Shown here piece after piece: positions 1 through 6,960 of a DNA stretch of 7,480 nucleotides. Position 1 is the first letter of the stretch, and every line of letters starts with the position of its first letter. Source of the DNA: an uncultured Lactobacillaceae bacterium (lineage in GTDB: Bacteria; Bacillota; Bacilli; Lactobacillales; Lactobacillaceae); the NCBI GenBank assembly GCA_934216625.1, contig CAKQCC010000038.1, forward strand, positions 1-7,480, in the 5' to 3' direction. The notes beneath the pieces are model-generated. The model saw nothing but the letters and a program-made list of their open reading frames with translations. It searched no databases and was not told the origin of the DNA. The position numbers were made by a program, and so were the translations under genes.

Positions 1-282
1 GATACTTTTGCGCCACACATCTTGTCGTTCGCAATTGATGGGGTCCGCGGCGAAACGGTTGTTCACGCTTTTGAAAAGTACGGGATTTATATTTCGACCA
101 CAAGCGCGTGCTCGTCCAAAGATAAAGCAATTTCACACACTTTGAGTTCAATGCACGTTCCAACCCAAATCGCTAACGGGGCGATTCGAATCTCTTTGAG
201 TAATCAAAACACCGTTGCGGAAGCCAACCGGTTTAACCAGGTCTTTGATCGATTGTATCAGCAATTTAGCAAGTTAAATTAA
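1..282 (+). CDS. iscS: Cysteine desulfurase, C-terminal part (5' end outside window)
   Basis: These 93 codons are the C-terminal end of a PLP-dependent cysteine desulfurase of the NifS/IscS family. The enzyme removes sulfur from L-cysteine, leaving alanine and an enzyme-bound persulfide. The reading frame is open from base 1, so the N-terminal part with the PLP lysine lies upstream and is not seen. Visible here are the catalytic cysteine in TTSACSSK (Cys codon at 109-111), and the family-typical AIRISLS strand near the end. The gene ends 15 bases before thiI. In Bacillus subtilis the thiI-adjacent desulfurase (NifZ) is the dedicated sulfur donor for ThiI. By position this gene is probably the equivalent, so the symbol iscS marks the family rather than a proven ortholog. 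A general Fe-S cluster role cannot be excluded from the C-terminus. Confidence 0.9.
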   Translation, partial: DTFAPHILSFAIDGVRGETVVHAFEKYGIYISTTSACSSKDKAISHTLSSMHVPTQIANGAIRISLSNQNTVAEANRFNQVFDRLYQQFSKLN

Positions 283-283
283 C

Positions 284-290
284 GGAAAGG
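284..290 (+). promoter_or_regulatory. Ribosome binding site of thiI
   Basis: The purine-rich GGAAAGG lies seven bases before the ATG at 298, in the short gap after the desulfurase stop codon. It supports the 298 start and translation of thiI as the second gene of an operon. Confidence 0.7.
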
Positions 291-297
291 ATTAACG

Positions 298-1515
298 ATG
301 CAAGCTACTGAAATCATGGTTCGGTATGGCGAACTGTCCACTAAACATAAAAACCGTAAAGATTTTATTCGGCAATTGGGTCGCAACGTTGAACACGTTT
401 TGCATGATTTCCCGAAAGTTCGGGTCAGAGCTCAGTGGGATCGGCTTCATGTTCAATTGCATGGTGAAGATTCCCAAAAAGTGATGCACCGCTTAAGCGG
501 GGTGTTCGGGATTGAAAATTTCTCGCCGGTAGTCCGGGTCCCGAAACGAATGTCGGATGCTAAGAAAGTAGCGTTGCGGATGGTGAAAGAACTTTATCGT
601 CCCGGTTGCACTTTTAAAATTGACACTCGCCGGCAGGATAAGCATTTCCCGCTGGATACTTACGGGGTTGATGACGCTTTAGGAAGCTGCGTAATTGCCC
701 ATTTTCCTAAAATCAAAGCCAAAATGAAAAATCCCGACATTACGGTTCGGGTCGAAGTTCGGATGAACGGGATTTTCCTAATGACCAAGAAAATCCCGGG
801 TGCCGGAGGTTTGCCAGTCGGTACCGGTGGTCGCGCGACGTTAATGCTTTCTGGCGGGATTGATTCGCCAGTCGCCACGTATTTAGCGATGAAGCGCGGT
901 GTTCGGGTTGACATGGTTCATTTTTATAGCCCACCGTACACTAGTCGCCAGGCTTTGAACAAGGCGAAGGAGTTAACCGCTAAGTTAGCGCGTTATTGTG
1001 GACACATTGATTTTATTCAGGTGCCGTTTACTAAAATCCAGGAAGAAATTAAGGAGAAGGTCCCAGAAGGTTATTTGATGACGATTCAACGTCGGATGAT
1101 GTATCGTCTGGCGGCTGCTGTAACCTTAAAACGTCACGAAAGTGGAATCTTTAACGGTGAATCATTAGGCCAGGTTGCTTCCCAAACGCTAGAAAGTATG
1201 GTAGCAATCAACGACGTCACTAATTTGCCGGTGTTGCGGCCGCTGCTTTCGATGGATAAGACCCAAATTATCGCAATCGCTAGAAAGATTGGGACGTACA
1301 AGCTTTCGATTTTACCTTACGAAGATTGTTGCACGATTTTTACGCCACCGTCCCCGAAGACCAAACCCAATTTACAAAAGTCACGGGAATACGAGAAATT
1401 AATCGACGTCAAAGGGTTAACGAAAGCTTCGTTAGCTAAAATGAAGGTAACCGAAATCCATCCGGGTGATGAGTTCTTAGATTCTGATCACCACGTCTTT
1501 TCGGAGTTGCTCTAA
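298..1515 (+). CDS. thiI: tRNA 4-thiouridine synthase ThiI (rhodanese-less)
   Basis: ThiI adenylates U8 of tRNA and replaces its oxygen with sulfur, giving 4-thiouridine, a near-UV sensing modification. In some bacteria it also feeds sulfur to thiazole synthesis. The 405-residue length fits the short Gram-positive form. An N-terminal ferredoxin-like region is followed by a THUMP tRNA-binding domain at about residues 60-165. Next come the glycine-rich linker [11 protein letters not shown] (168-178) and the PP-loop SGGIDSP (185-191) that binds ATP. Later family signatures include [16 protein letters not shown] and EDCCTIF, with Cys344 and Cys345. By my alignment from memory, Cys344 corresponds to the PP-loop-domain cysteine of the E. 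coli enzyme. The C-terminal rhodanese domain of the E. coli protein is absent, so the persulfide must come directly from a desulfurase, presumably the gene upstream. Transcription probably comes from further upstream. Confidence 0.96.
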   Translation: MQATEIMVRYGELSTKHKNRKDFIRQLGRNVEHVLHDFPKVRVRAQWDRLHVQLHGEDSQKVMHRLSGVFGIENFSPVVRVPKRMSDAKKVALRMVKELYRPGCTFKIDTRRQDKHFPLDTYGVDDALGSCVIAHFPKIKAKMKNPDITVRVEVRMNGIFLMTKKIPGAGGLPVGTGGRATLMLSGGIDSPVATYLAMKRGVRVDMVHFYSPPYTSRQALNKAKELTAKLARYCGHIDFIQVPFTKIQEEIKEKVPEGYLMTIQRRMMYRLAAAVTLKRHESGIFNGESLGQVASQTLESMVAINDVTNLPVLRPLLSMDKTQIIAIARKIGTYKLSILPYEDCCTIFTPPSPKTKPNLQKSREYEKLIDVKGLTKASLAKMKVTEIHPGDEFLDSDHHVFSELL

Positions 1516-1520
1516 TTTGG

Positions 1521-1549
1521 TTGACGATCCTGGTTAATTTAGTTATGAT
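1521..1549 (+). promoter_or_regulatory. Sigma-A promoter of the valS-folC transcript
   Basis: A -35 box TTGACG (1521-1526) and a -10 box TATGAT (1544-1549) are separated by exactly 17 bases. Each differs from the consensus by one base. Transcription would start at about 1556, just ahead of T-box Stem I. The promoter begins six bases after the thiI stop codon. Confidence 0.85.
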
Positions 1550-1555
1550 TAAATT

Positions 1556-1785
1556 AAAGACACTGAACGGGTCAGTAATTTGAATTCAATTTTCAAAGAG
1601 GAAACGGTCGTGAGAGTTTCTAATTGGTTTAAACGAAAGTAGCCCGGGAGTTGATTAGCTGAAACGATAGTAGGCTGATTCGGTCAACGGTCGTTAAACG
1701 AATTAAGTGAGATTATTGATGTGATAATCTAAAATAGGTGGTACCGCGAGCACTTCGTCCTATTGTTAGGATGAAGTGCTTTTTT
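1556..1785 (+). promoter_or_regulatory. T-box riboswitch leader for valS (tRNA-Val, specifier GUA)
   Basis: This leader senses uncharged tRNA-Val and lets transcription into valS continue when valyl-tRNA is short. Stem I runs from about 1562 to 1651. Its base pairs CGGG (1568-1571) with CCCG (1643-1646), next to a GA/kink-turn motif. The specifier loop has AGTA (1574-1577) on its 5' side, and GAAA followed by the specifier GTA (1639-1641, valine) on its 3' side. The upper stem pairs 1579-1584 with 1628-1633 and 1587-1591 with 1622-1626. The distal hairpin pairs GAAAC (1601-1605) with GTTTC (1616-1620) after an AGAG element. Stem II is at about 1664-1694 and Stem III pairs 1710-1716 with 1724-1730. 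The antiterminator pairs AATAGG (1733-1738) with CCTATT (1759-1764), closing around the seven-base bulge TGGTACC (1739-1745). TGGT there complements the ACCA 3' end of tRNA-Val. The terminator overlaps its 3' strand. The pairings were worked out by eye. Confidence 0.95.
1749..1785 (+). terminator. Intrinsic terminator of the valS T-box
   Basis: A 14-base-pair stem (1749-1762 with 1767-1780, one G-U pair) closes on a TTGT loop and runs into six T residues (1780-1785). Its 5' arm contains the bases that form the 3' strand of the antiterminator, so the two structures are mutually exclusive. It is also the first terminator downstream of thiI. Confidence 0.93.
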
Positions 1786-1797
1786 AGTTTTAATAAT

Positions 1798-1805
1798 GAG
1801 GTGAG
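1798..1805 (+). promoter_or_regulatory. Ribosome binding site of valS
   Basis: GAGGTGAG matches the anti-Shine-Dalgarno sequence almost fully and sits three bases before the ATG at 1809 (seven bases counted from the AGG core). It selects the 1809 start over the in-frame ATG at 1827 (Met7). Confidence 0.85.
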
Positions 1806-1808
1806 ATT

Positions 1809-4466
1809 ATGTCGAAACAAGTTAAAATGTCGACTAAATTTGATCCCGGTCAAGTTGAAGCTGGGATGTATCAAAAATGGTTAAAAGAAGGGCTTTTTAA
1901 GCCGAACGGTAACGAGAAAGCCCATCCGTACTCAATTGTTTTACCACCGCCCAACGTCACTGGTAAATTACATTTGGGTCACGCATGGGATACGACGCTG
2001 CAGGACATGCTGATTCGTCAGAAACGAATGCAGGGTTATGATACCTTGTGGGTTCCCGGGATGGATCACGCCGGAATCGCAACCCAGGCGAAAGTTGAAG
2101 CCCAGCTCCGCAAAAAGGGAATTTCACGTTATGATTTAGGCCGGAAAAAAGAAATTCAGTTAATTTGGCGCTGGAAGGACGAGTACGCCAAGACCATTAA
2201 GGAACAATGGTCTAAATTAGGCTTGTCGTTGGATTATAGCCACGAACGGTTTACGCTGGATGCCGGCTTTAAAAAGGCCGTTCGAAAAGTCTTCGTTCAA
2301 TTATATAAAGAAGGCTTAATTTACCGCGGCAAGTACATCATTAACTGGGACCCGTTAGCTCGGACCGCATTGTCAGATATTGAAGTCACTTATCACAATG
2401 ATAAAGGTGCTTTTTATCACGTTAAATACCCGTTTGCTGACGACACGACTTTTCACGGACATCATTACATTGAAATCGCCACGACCCGACCCGAAACCAT
2501 GTTTGGTGATACAGCGGTTGCGGTTAATCCGCACGACCGGCGTTACCAGTCCATCGTTGGCAAGCAGGTCGTGGTTCCGTTAGTTGGCCGTCAAATTCCG
2601 ATCGTGGCGGATCGACACGCGGATCCAAAGTTCGGGACCGGCATGGTGAAAATTACTCCAGCTCATGATCCAAATGATTTTCAGGTTGGTAAGCGTCACC
2701 ATTTGGCCCAAATTAACACGATGAATGAAGACGCCACCATGAACGCGAACGCCGGTAAATACGAAGGCTTGGATCGTTTTAAAGCCCGTAAAGCGATGGT
2801 CAACGACTTAAAGCACGAGAACAAGATTATTAAAATTAAGCCGATCGTCCACGCCGTTGGGCATTCTTCCCGAACCGGAGTTCAGATTGAAGCCCGATTG
2901 TCGACCCAGTGGTTCGTTAAGATGAAGCCGTTAGCTGAAAAAGCAATGGCGAACCAGAAGACTAGTAATCGGGTTGATTTCGTCCCGAAGCGGTTCGAAC
3001 ACACGTTCATGCAATGGATGAATAACGTTCATGACTGGGTCATTTCCCGTCAGCTCTGGTGGGGTCACCGGATTCCAGCTTGGTATAACAAGAAGACCGG
3101 AAAGACTTACGTGGGCCTCCATGCACCAAAGGACGCTGAAAACTGGCGGCAGGACCCGGACGTTTTGGATACCTGGTTCTCAAGTGCTCTGTGGCCATTC
3201 GTAACGATGGGCTGGCCTGATCAGACTCATGATTATAAGCGCTATTTCCCAACCAGTACGCTGGTTACCGGCTACGACATTATTTTCTTCTGGGTTTCTC
3301 GGATGATTTTCCAGAGTTTGCATTTTACCGGAAAACGACCGTTTAAACACGTTTTACTTCACGGCTTAATTCGGGATGCTCACGGTGTCAAGATGAGTAA
3401 GTCGCTTGGTAACGGGATTGACCCGATGGACGTAATTAAAAAATACGGCGCCGATGCGTTACGCTGGTTCCTATCGAACGGCACGACTGAAGGCCAGGAC
3501 GTTCGTTTCAGCTACAAAAAAATGGACGCCGCTTGGAATTTCATCAATAAAATTTGGAACGCCAGCCGTTACGTCATTATGAACTTAGGCGACATGCAAA
3601 AACCGGTTTTGCCGGACCGCAGTCAGATGAACTTGGCTGATCGCTGGATTCTAAGTAAGCTGAACGGAATCGTGAATCACGTTATTGATCAGTACAATAA
3701 ATTTAACTTCGGTGAAGCCGGACGAGCCATGTACGATTTCATCTGGGATGATTTCTGTGATTGGTACATTGAAATGAGCAAGGCCGTTTTAACCGGAAAC
3801 GATTCCCAGGCCAAGAAGAATACCCAAAACGTTTTGGCCTACGTTCTGGACCAGACGTTGCGCTTACTGCAACCGGTAATGCCGTTCGTAACCGACAAGA
3901 TTTGGCAAGCAATGCCGCACGTCGGAACGGAATTAGCGGTCGCTAAGTATCCGGTTGATCATCCGGAATTTAACGATCCCCAAGCTGAAAAAGCGATGAG
4001 TTACTTGATTGAATTGATTAAGACCGTTCGTAACATTCGGTCTGAAGTTAACGCTAAGATGTCAAGCAGCGTTAATATTCTGGTTAAGACTGATGATTCT
4101 CAACTGAAACAGATCTTTGAAAACAACCAGGATTATATCCAGCGCTTCTGCCACCCGAATCATTTGAAGATCGGCAGTGACGTTCAGGTGCCGAAACTGG
4201 CGATGACGAGTGTGATGACGAACGCCCAGATTAGCATTCCGCTTAACCAGTTGGTGAACATGAAAGATGAAGTTGCGAGAACCCAGAAGCAGATTCATAA
4301 GTTCACTCACGAAGTTAAACGTTCCCAAAAGATGCTGGCTAACCAAGGCTTTGTCAAGAACGCACCCCAGAAGTTAGTTAATTCCGAAAAAACGAAGTTG
4401 AGTGAAAATTCGGCTAAATTGAAGGCTGCTCAGCAACGATTGTCAACAATTAAGGGTCAAAATTAA
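1809..4466 (+). CDS. valS: Valyl-tRNA synthetase
   Basis: ValS is a cytoplasmic class I aminoacyl-tRNA synthetase that attaches valine to tRNA-Val and hydrolyses mischarged threonyl-tRNA-Val. Its 885 residues match the usual Firmicutes length. The Rossmann catalytic domain carries [13 protein letters not shown], with the HIGH-type motif HLGH at 55-58, and KMSKS at 528-532. The CP1 editing domain is recognised from [13 protein letters not shown] (225-237) and [15 protein letters not shown] (276-290). The catalytic domain resumes around [15 protein letters not shown] and DVLDTWFSS (451-459). An anticodon-binding helical domain follows, and the protein ends in a charged coiled-coil tRNA-binding arm at about 816-883, the ValRS hallmark that separates it from IleRS and LeuRS. 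A valine-specific T-box controls the gene, which agrees with the identification. Its stop overlaps the start of folC by one base. Confidence 0.98.
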   Translation: MSKQVKMSTKFDPGQVEAGMYQKWLKEGLFKPNGNEKAHPYSIVLPPPNVTGKLHLGHAWDTTLQDMLIRQKRMQGYDTLWVPGMDHAGIATQAKVEAQLRKKGISRYDLGRKKEIQLIWRWKDEYAKTIKEQWSKLGLSLDYSHERFTLDAGFKKAVRKVFVQLYKEGLIYRGKYIINWDPLARTALSDIEVTYHNDKGAFYHVKYPFADDTTFHGHHYIEIATTRPETMFGDTAVAVNPHDRRYQSIVGKQVVVPLVGRQIPIVADRHADPKFGTGMVKITPAHDPNDFQVGKRHHLAQINTMNEDATMNANAGKYEGLDRFKARKAMVNDLKHENKIIKIKPIVHAVGHSSRTGVQIEARLSTQWFVKMKPLAEKAMANQKTSNRVDFVPKRFEHTFMQWMNNVHDWVISRQLWWGHRIPAWYNKKTGKTYVGLHAPKDAENWRQDPDVLDTWFSSALWPFVTMGWPDQTHDYKRYFPTSTLVTGYDIIFFWVSRMIFQSLHFTGKRPFKHVLLHGLIRDAHGVKMSKSLGNGIDPMDVIKKYGADALRWFLSNGTTEGQDVRFSYKKMDAAWNFINKIWNASRYVIMNLGDMQKPVLPDRSQMNLADRWILSKLNGIVNHVIDQYNKFNFGEAGRAMYDFIWDDFCDWYIEMSKAVLTGNDSQAKKNTQNVLAYVLDQTLRLLQPVMPFVTDKIWQAMPHVGTELAVAKYPVDHPEFNDPQAEKAMSYLIELIKTVRNIRSEVNAKMSSSVNILVKTDDSQLKQIFENNQDYIQRFCHPNHLKIGSDVQVPKLAMTSVMTNAQISIPLNQLVNMKDEVARTQKQIHKFTHEVKRSQKMLANQGFVKNAPQKLVNSEKTKLSENSAKLKAAQQRLSTIKGQN

Positions 4467-5782
4467 TGAAGACTTATCGTGAAGCCCTTAATTTTATCGC
4501 GAGCCGACACCGGTTTAAAAAAAGCCCGACGTTAGCCCGAATGCAATTACTGATGCGGAAATTGGGTAATCCTCAAAAACGGATCAAAATGATTCACGTA
4601 ACCGGAACTAACGGCAAAGGTTCGGTTGTAACGTTTGTTCGTAACTTATTACAACAAGCTGGTTACACGGTTGGAACGTTTACGTCGCCTTATTTGGTGA
4701 AATTTAACGAACGAATTAGTGTTGATGGCCAACCGGTCAGTGACAATACAATTCTCAGGCTTGCTAACCAGGTTAAACCGGTCGCCGAGGAGTTGGATCG
4801 TCAGTTGTCAGAAGGCGGCCCCACCGAATTTGAATTGATTACCGCCATGATGTTTTTGTACTTTGCCGAAGGACATGCTGACGTCGTGGTGGTTGAAGTT
4901 GGAATCGGCGGCCTACTCGATTCGACTAACGTTTTGATCCCGGAGGTTTCGGCCATTACGACGGTCGGCTGGGATCACATGCGACTCTTGGGTAACACTT
5001 TACCGAAGATTGCTTACCAAAAGGCCGGAATTATTAAACCCAACGTTCCTTCGGTTGCGGGTCGGATTCCACAAGCTCCCCTGAACGTAATTAAACGGGT
5101 CGCTAGGTCAAAGGACAGTCAGCTGTCGATTTTGGGCCGTGACTTTACGGTTACTCGTCGACGGCCGACGGGATGGAACGAAATTTTTGATTTTCGAACT
5201 GGTGACTTGGTTTTAAAGCACGCCCGGATTAATTTAATTGGTGCTTATCAAGTTGATAACGCGGCGGTCGCGGTTGAAACGTTTGATCGATTCTGTCGGC
5301 TAAATCATGTTCACCCGAATCCCCGTTTGATTTTAAGGGGACTCGCGTCAACTAGGTGGCCGGGTCGATTCGAACGGTTGAATGATTCGCCACTGGTGCT
5401 GATTGACGGGGCTCATAACGTTTCGGCAGTTCAAGCAATTCGACCGGTTCTGGTTCACCGCTTTGCCCACACTTCAGTTTACGTGATCTTAGCAATTTTT
5501 GCTGATAAGCAATATCGAAAAATGATTCGAATCTTTGACCAGATTAGTAATGTTCATTTAGTATTGACTGAATTTCGTGGCCCGGGCAAGCGGGGTGCTG
5601 CTAATTTAAAACCACTCGCTCGCCGGACTGGCGCCAAAAATTCGGTCCATTATTTTGATGACTGGCGTTTGGCGATCATGAAAACGGTTTCCATGATGTC
5701 GTCAAATGATGTATTATTAATAACTGGATCACTGTATTTCATTTCTCAGGTTCGACCGTTGTTTGTTAAGCACCGAAGTTGA
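4466..5782 (+). CDS. folC: Folylpolyglutamate synthase / dihydrofolate synthase family protein FolC
   Basis: FolC is a Mur-ligase-like ATP-dependent enzyme that adds glutamates to reduced folates. Some members also make dihydrofolate from dihydropteroate. The 438-residue protein has the P-loop TGTNGKGS (46-53), then TSPYL (73-77) where TSPHL is common. These are followed by EVGIGG (144-149), DSTNV and the WDH strand end (169-171). KAGIIK has Lys186 at the position of the carbamylated lysine in the Lactobacillus casei enzyme. The C-terminal domain has TRWPGRFE (296-303), DGAHN (314-318) and TGSLYF (420-425). Its ATG shares the last A of the valS stop (TAATG), with a modest AAGGG nine bases upstream, which suggests translational coupling and co-transcription with valS. 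Whether it keeps dihydrofolate synthase activity cannot be told from sequence; the closest characterised relative I recall, from L. casei, is mainly a polyglutamylase. Confidence 0.95.
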   Translation: MKTYREALNFIASRHRFKKSPTLARMQLLMRKLGNPQKRIKMIHVTGTNGKGSVVTFVRNLLQQAGYTVGTFTSPYLVKFNERISVDGQPVSDNTILRLANQVKPVAEELDRQLSEGGPTEFELITAMMFLYFAEGHADVVVVEVGIGGLLDSTNVLIPEVSAITTVGWDHMRLLGNTLPKIAYQKAGIIKPNVPSVAGRIPQAPLNVIKRVARSKDSQLSILGRDFTVTRRRPTGWNEIFDFRTGDLVLKHARINLIGAYQVDNAAVAVETFDRFCRLNHVHPNPRLILRGLASTRWPGRFERLNDSPLVLIDGAHNVSAVQAIRPVLVHRFAHTSVYVILAIFADKQYRKMIRIFDQISNVHLVLTEFRGPGKRGAANLKPLARRTGAKNSVHYFDDWRLAIMKTVSMMSSNDVLLITGSLYFISQVRPLFVKHRS

Positions 5783-5788
5783 GATTAA

Positions 5789-5844
5789 TTAGATTTACTA
5801 ATAATTTTTTGGTGAATGGTTTATAATTAAACCATTAAATCTAA
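5789..5844. repeat. Nested inverted repeats in the folC-mreB spacer
   Basis: The inner pair is AATGGTTTA (5815-5823) and TAAACCATT (5828-5836), perfect over nine bases around TAAT. The outer pair is TTAGATTTA (5789-5797) and TAAATCTAA (5836-5844), also perfect over nine bases and sharing base 5836 with the inner pair. In RNA they would stack as one arm with a 17-base 5' bulge (5798-5814). In DNA the inner dyad resembles an operator. It lacks a T-run on the 3' side, so it is not a standard + strand terminator. Its function is unknown. Confidence 0.65.
5822..5827 (+). promoter_or_regulatory. Candidate -10 box for mreBC
   Basis: A perfect TATAAT lies 73 bases before the mreB start, inside the inner inverted repeat. 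No good -35 box is found at 16-18 bases upstream, where the sequence is CTAATAA-like, and there is no TGN extension. A promoter here would therefore need an activator or be weak. In such AT-rich DNA the hexamer could also occur by chance. Confidence 0.4.
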
Positions 5845-5885
5845 ATCGTGAAAATAAATTGACTGAAACCAGAATAAATTAAACG

Positions 5886-5890
5886 AAGGG
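5886..5890 (+). promoter_or_regulatory. Weak ribosome binding site of mreB
   Basis: AAGGG ends ten bases before the TTG at 5901. An in-frame TGA at 5892-5894 rules out any earlier start, so this modest site must serve the TTG codon. Confidence 0.55.
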
Positions 5891-5900
5891 ATGAAAGCTC

Positions 5901-6908
5901 TTGTTTGGATTAGGAACAAGAAATATCGGAATTGATTTAGGAACTGCCAACACCATTGTTTATGTTGAAGGCAAAGGAATCGTTTTGCGTGAGCCTTCGG
6001 TAGTGGCTAAAAACACCAGAAGCGGTGAAGTAGTCGCGGTTGGTAACGAAGCTCGTGACATGATCGGGCGGACTCCCGCCAGTATTACCGCGATTCGACC
6101 TATGAAAGACGGGGTAATTGCCGACTACGACACGACGGTTGCTATGCTGAAGTATTATATGGGAAAAGCACTTGGCCATTCAGCCGGTCGACCTTACGTA
6201 ATGGTCTGCGTGCCGAGCAGCGTTACTACGGTTGAAAAGCGGGCCGTGATTGACGCCACTAAAGTCGCCGGTGCTAAAGGTGCTTACGTAATCGAAGAAC
6301 CGTTCGCAGCTGCAATCGGTGCTGGATTGCCGGTAATGGACCCCACCGGCAGCATGGTGGTCGACATCGGTGGTGGCACGACCGACGTTGCCACGATTTC
6401 ATTGGGTGGAATCGTTTCAAGCCGCTCGGTTCGAATTGCTGGTGACAAGTTAAACGATTCAATCGTGACCTATATTCGCCAACATTATAATCTGCTGGTT
6501 GGTGAACGAACTGCTGAAAAAATTAAGTGGAACATCGGTTCGGCTTCGGTTAAGGCCGCGCGTGATATTGATGATATGACAATTCGGGGCCGTTATTTGC
6601 TAACGGGTCTGCCTAAGACCACCAAAGTATCCGCAGTTTCGATTTCTCAGGCGATGCACGCGCCGATTGCTGGAATTATTAGCAGTGTTAAAGAAACTTT
6701 GGAAGAAACTTCACCCGAAATTTCCGCCGATGTGATTGACCACGGAATCGTTTTGACCGGTGGCGGTGCTTTACTAAAAAACATTGCTGACGTGATTTCC
6801 GCGGCAACTAAAGTTCCGGTAACGATTGCTAAACACCCATTGGATTGCGTTGCCATCGGCACCGGAAAATCATTGAAGAGTATTGGTGTGATTAGAAAGC
6901 GCAAGTAA
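5901..6908 (+). CDS. mreB: Rod-shape-determining actin-like protein MreB
   Basis: MreB forms ATP-dependent filaments under the membrane that guide the elongation machinery for lateral wall synthesis in rod-shaped cells. The 335 residues match the family length and give full actin-fold signatures. Phosphate-1 is [13 protein letters not shown] (10-22), the connecting/catalytic segment is [11 protein letters not shown] (132-142), phosphate-2 is DIGGGTTD (155-162) and the adenosine site is TGGGA (286-290). Translation begins at TTG: the first residues (MFGLGTRN) align with known MreB starts, and a stop codon lies in frame seven bases before it. The mreC gene follows 52 bases later, which favours mreB over the paralogs mbl or mreBH. 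A promoter may lie in the AT-rich spacer upstream. No terminator is evident before mreC, so the two genes are probably co-transcribed. Confidence 0.96.
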   Translation: MFGLGTRNIGIDLGTANTIVYVEGKGIVLREPSVVAKNTRSGEVVAVGNEARDMIGRTPASITAIRPMKDGVIADYDTTVAMLKYYMGKALGHSAGRPYVMVCVPSSVTTVEKRAVIDATKVAGAKGAYVIEEPFAAAIGAGLPVMDPTGSMVVDIGGGTTDVATISLGGIVSSRSVRIAGDKLNDSIVTYIRQHYNLLVGERTAEKIKWNIGSASVKAARDIDDMTIRGRYLLTGLPKTTKVSAVSISQAMHAPIAGIISSVKETLEETSPEISADVIDHGIVLTGGGALLKNIADVISAATKVPVTIAKHPLDCVAIGTGKSLKSIGVIRKRK

Positions 6909-6949
6909 ACAAAAAATTGGATCGGTTTTCTGCACTTTTTGTCAATGAC

Positions 6950-6954
6950 GGAGG
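6950..6954 (+). promoter_or_regulatory. Ribosome binding site of mreC
   Basis: GGAGG lies six bases before the ATG at 6961. It is a consensus site, clearly stronger than that of mreB. Confidence 0.85.
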
Positions 6955-6960
6955 ATTATC

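Noticed and set aside
292..489. Antisense open frame of 65 codons over the start of thiI
   Set aside because: It lies wholly opposite the conserved thiI coding sequence, its product shows no recognisable motif, and I see no ribosome binding site.
1827..1829. Alternative valS start at Met7
   Set aside because: The strong ribosome binding site at 1798-1805 is correctly spaced for 1809 and too far from 1827.
4062..4346. Antisense open frame of 94 codons over the 3' end of valS
   Set aside because: It is opposite the conserved coiled-coil region of valS; the hydrophobic and leucine-rich stretches are what reversed coiled-coil codons give.
5788..5810. Stand-alone intrinsic terminator of folC
   Set aside because: The hairpin has only five pairs, four of them A-T, so despite the T-run it is not listed as a feature. 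It is kept only as part of the nested-repeat finding.
5859..5864. TTGACT as a -35 box for mreB
   Set aside because: At 16-18 bases downstream the sequence is AAACGA-like, which is a poor -10 box, and transcription would begin almost at the start codon.
6647..6904. Antisense open frame of 85 codons over the 3' end of mreB
   Set aside because: The frame is a shadow of conserved mreB codons, including the adenosine-binding motif, with no independent support.
6909..6942. Possible terminator between mreB and mreC (ACAAAAA with TTTTTGT)
   Set aside because: The stem is seven A-T-rich pairs with a loop of about 20 bases and no following T-run. It is too weak, and mreB-mreC are expected to be co-transcribed.
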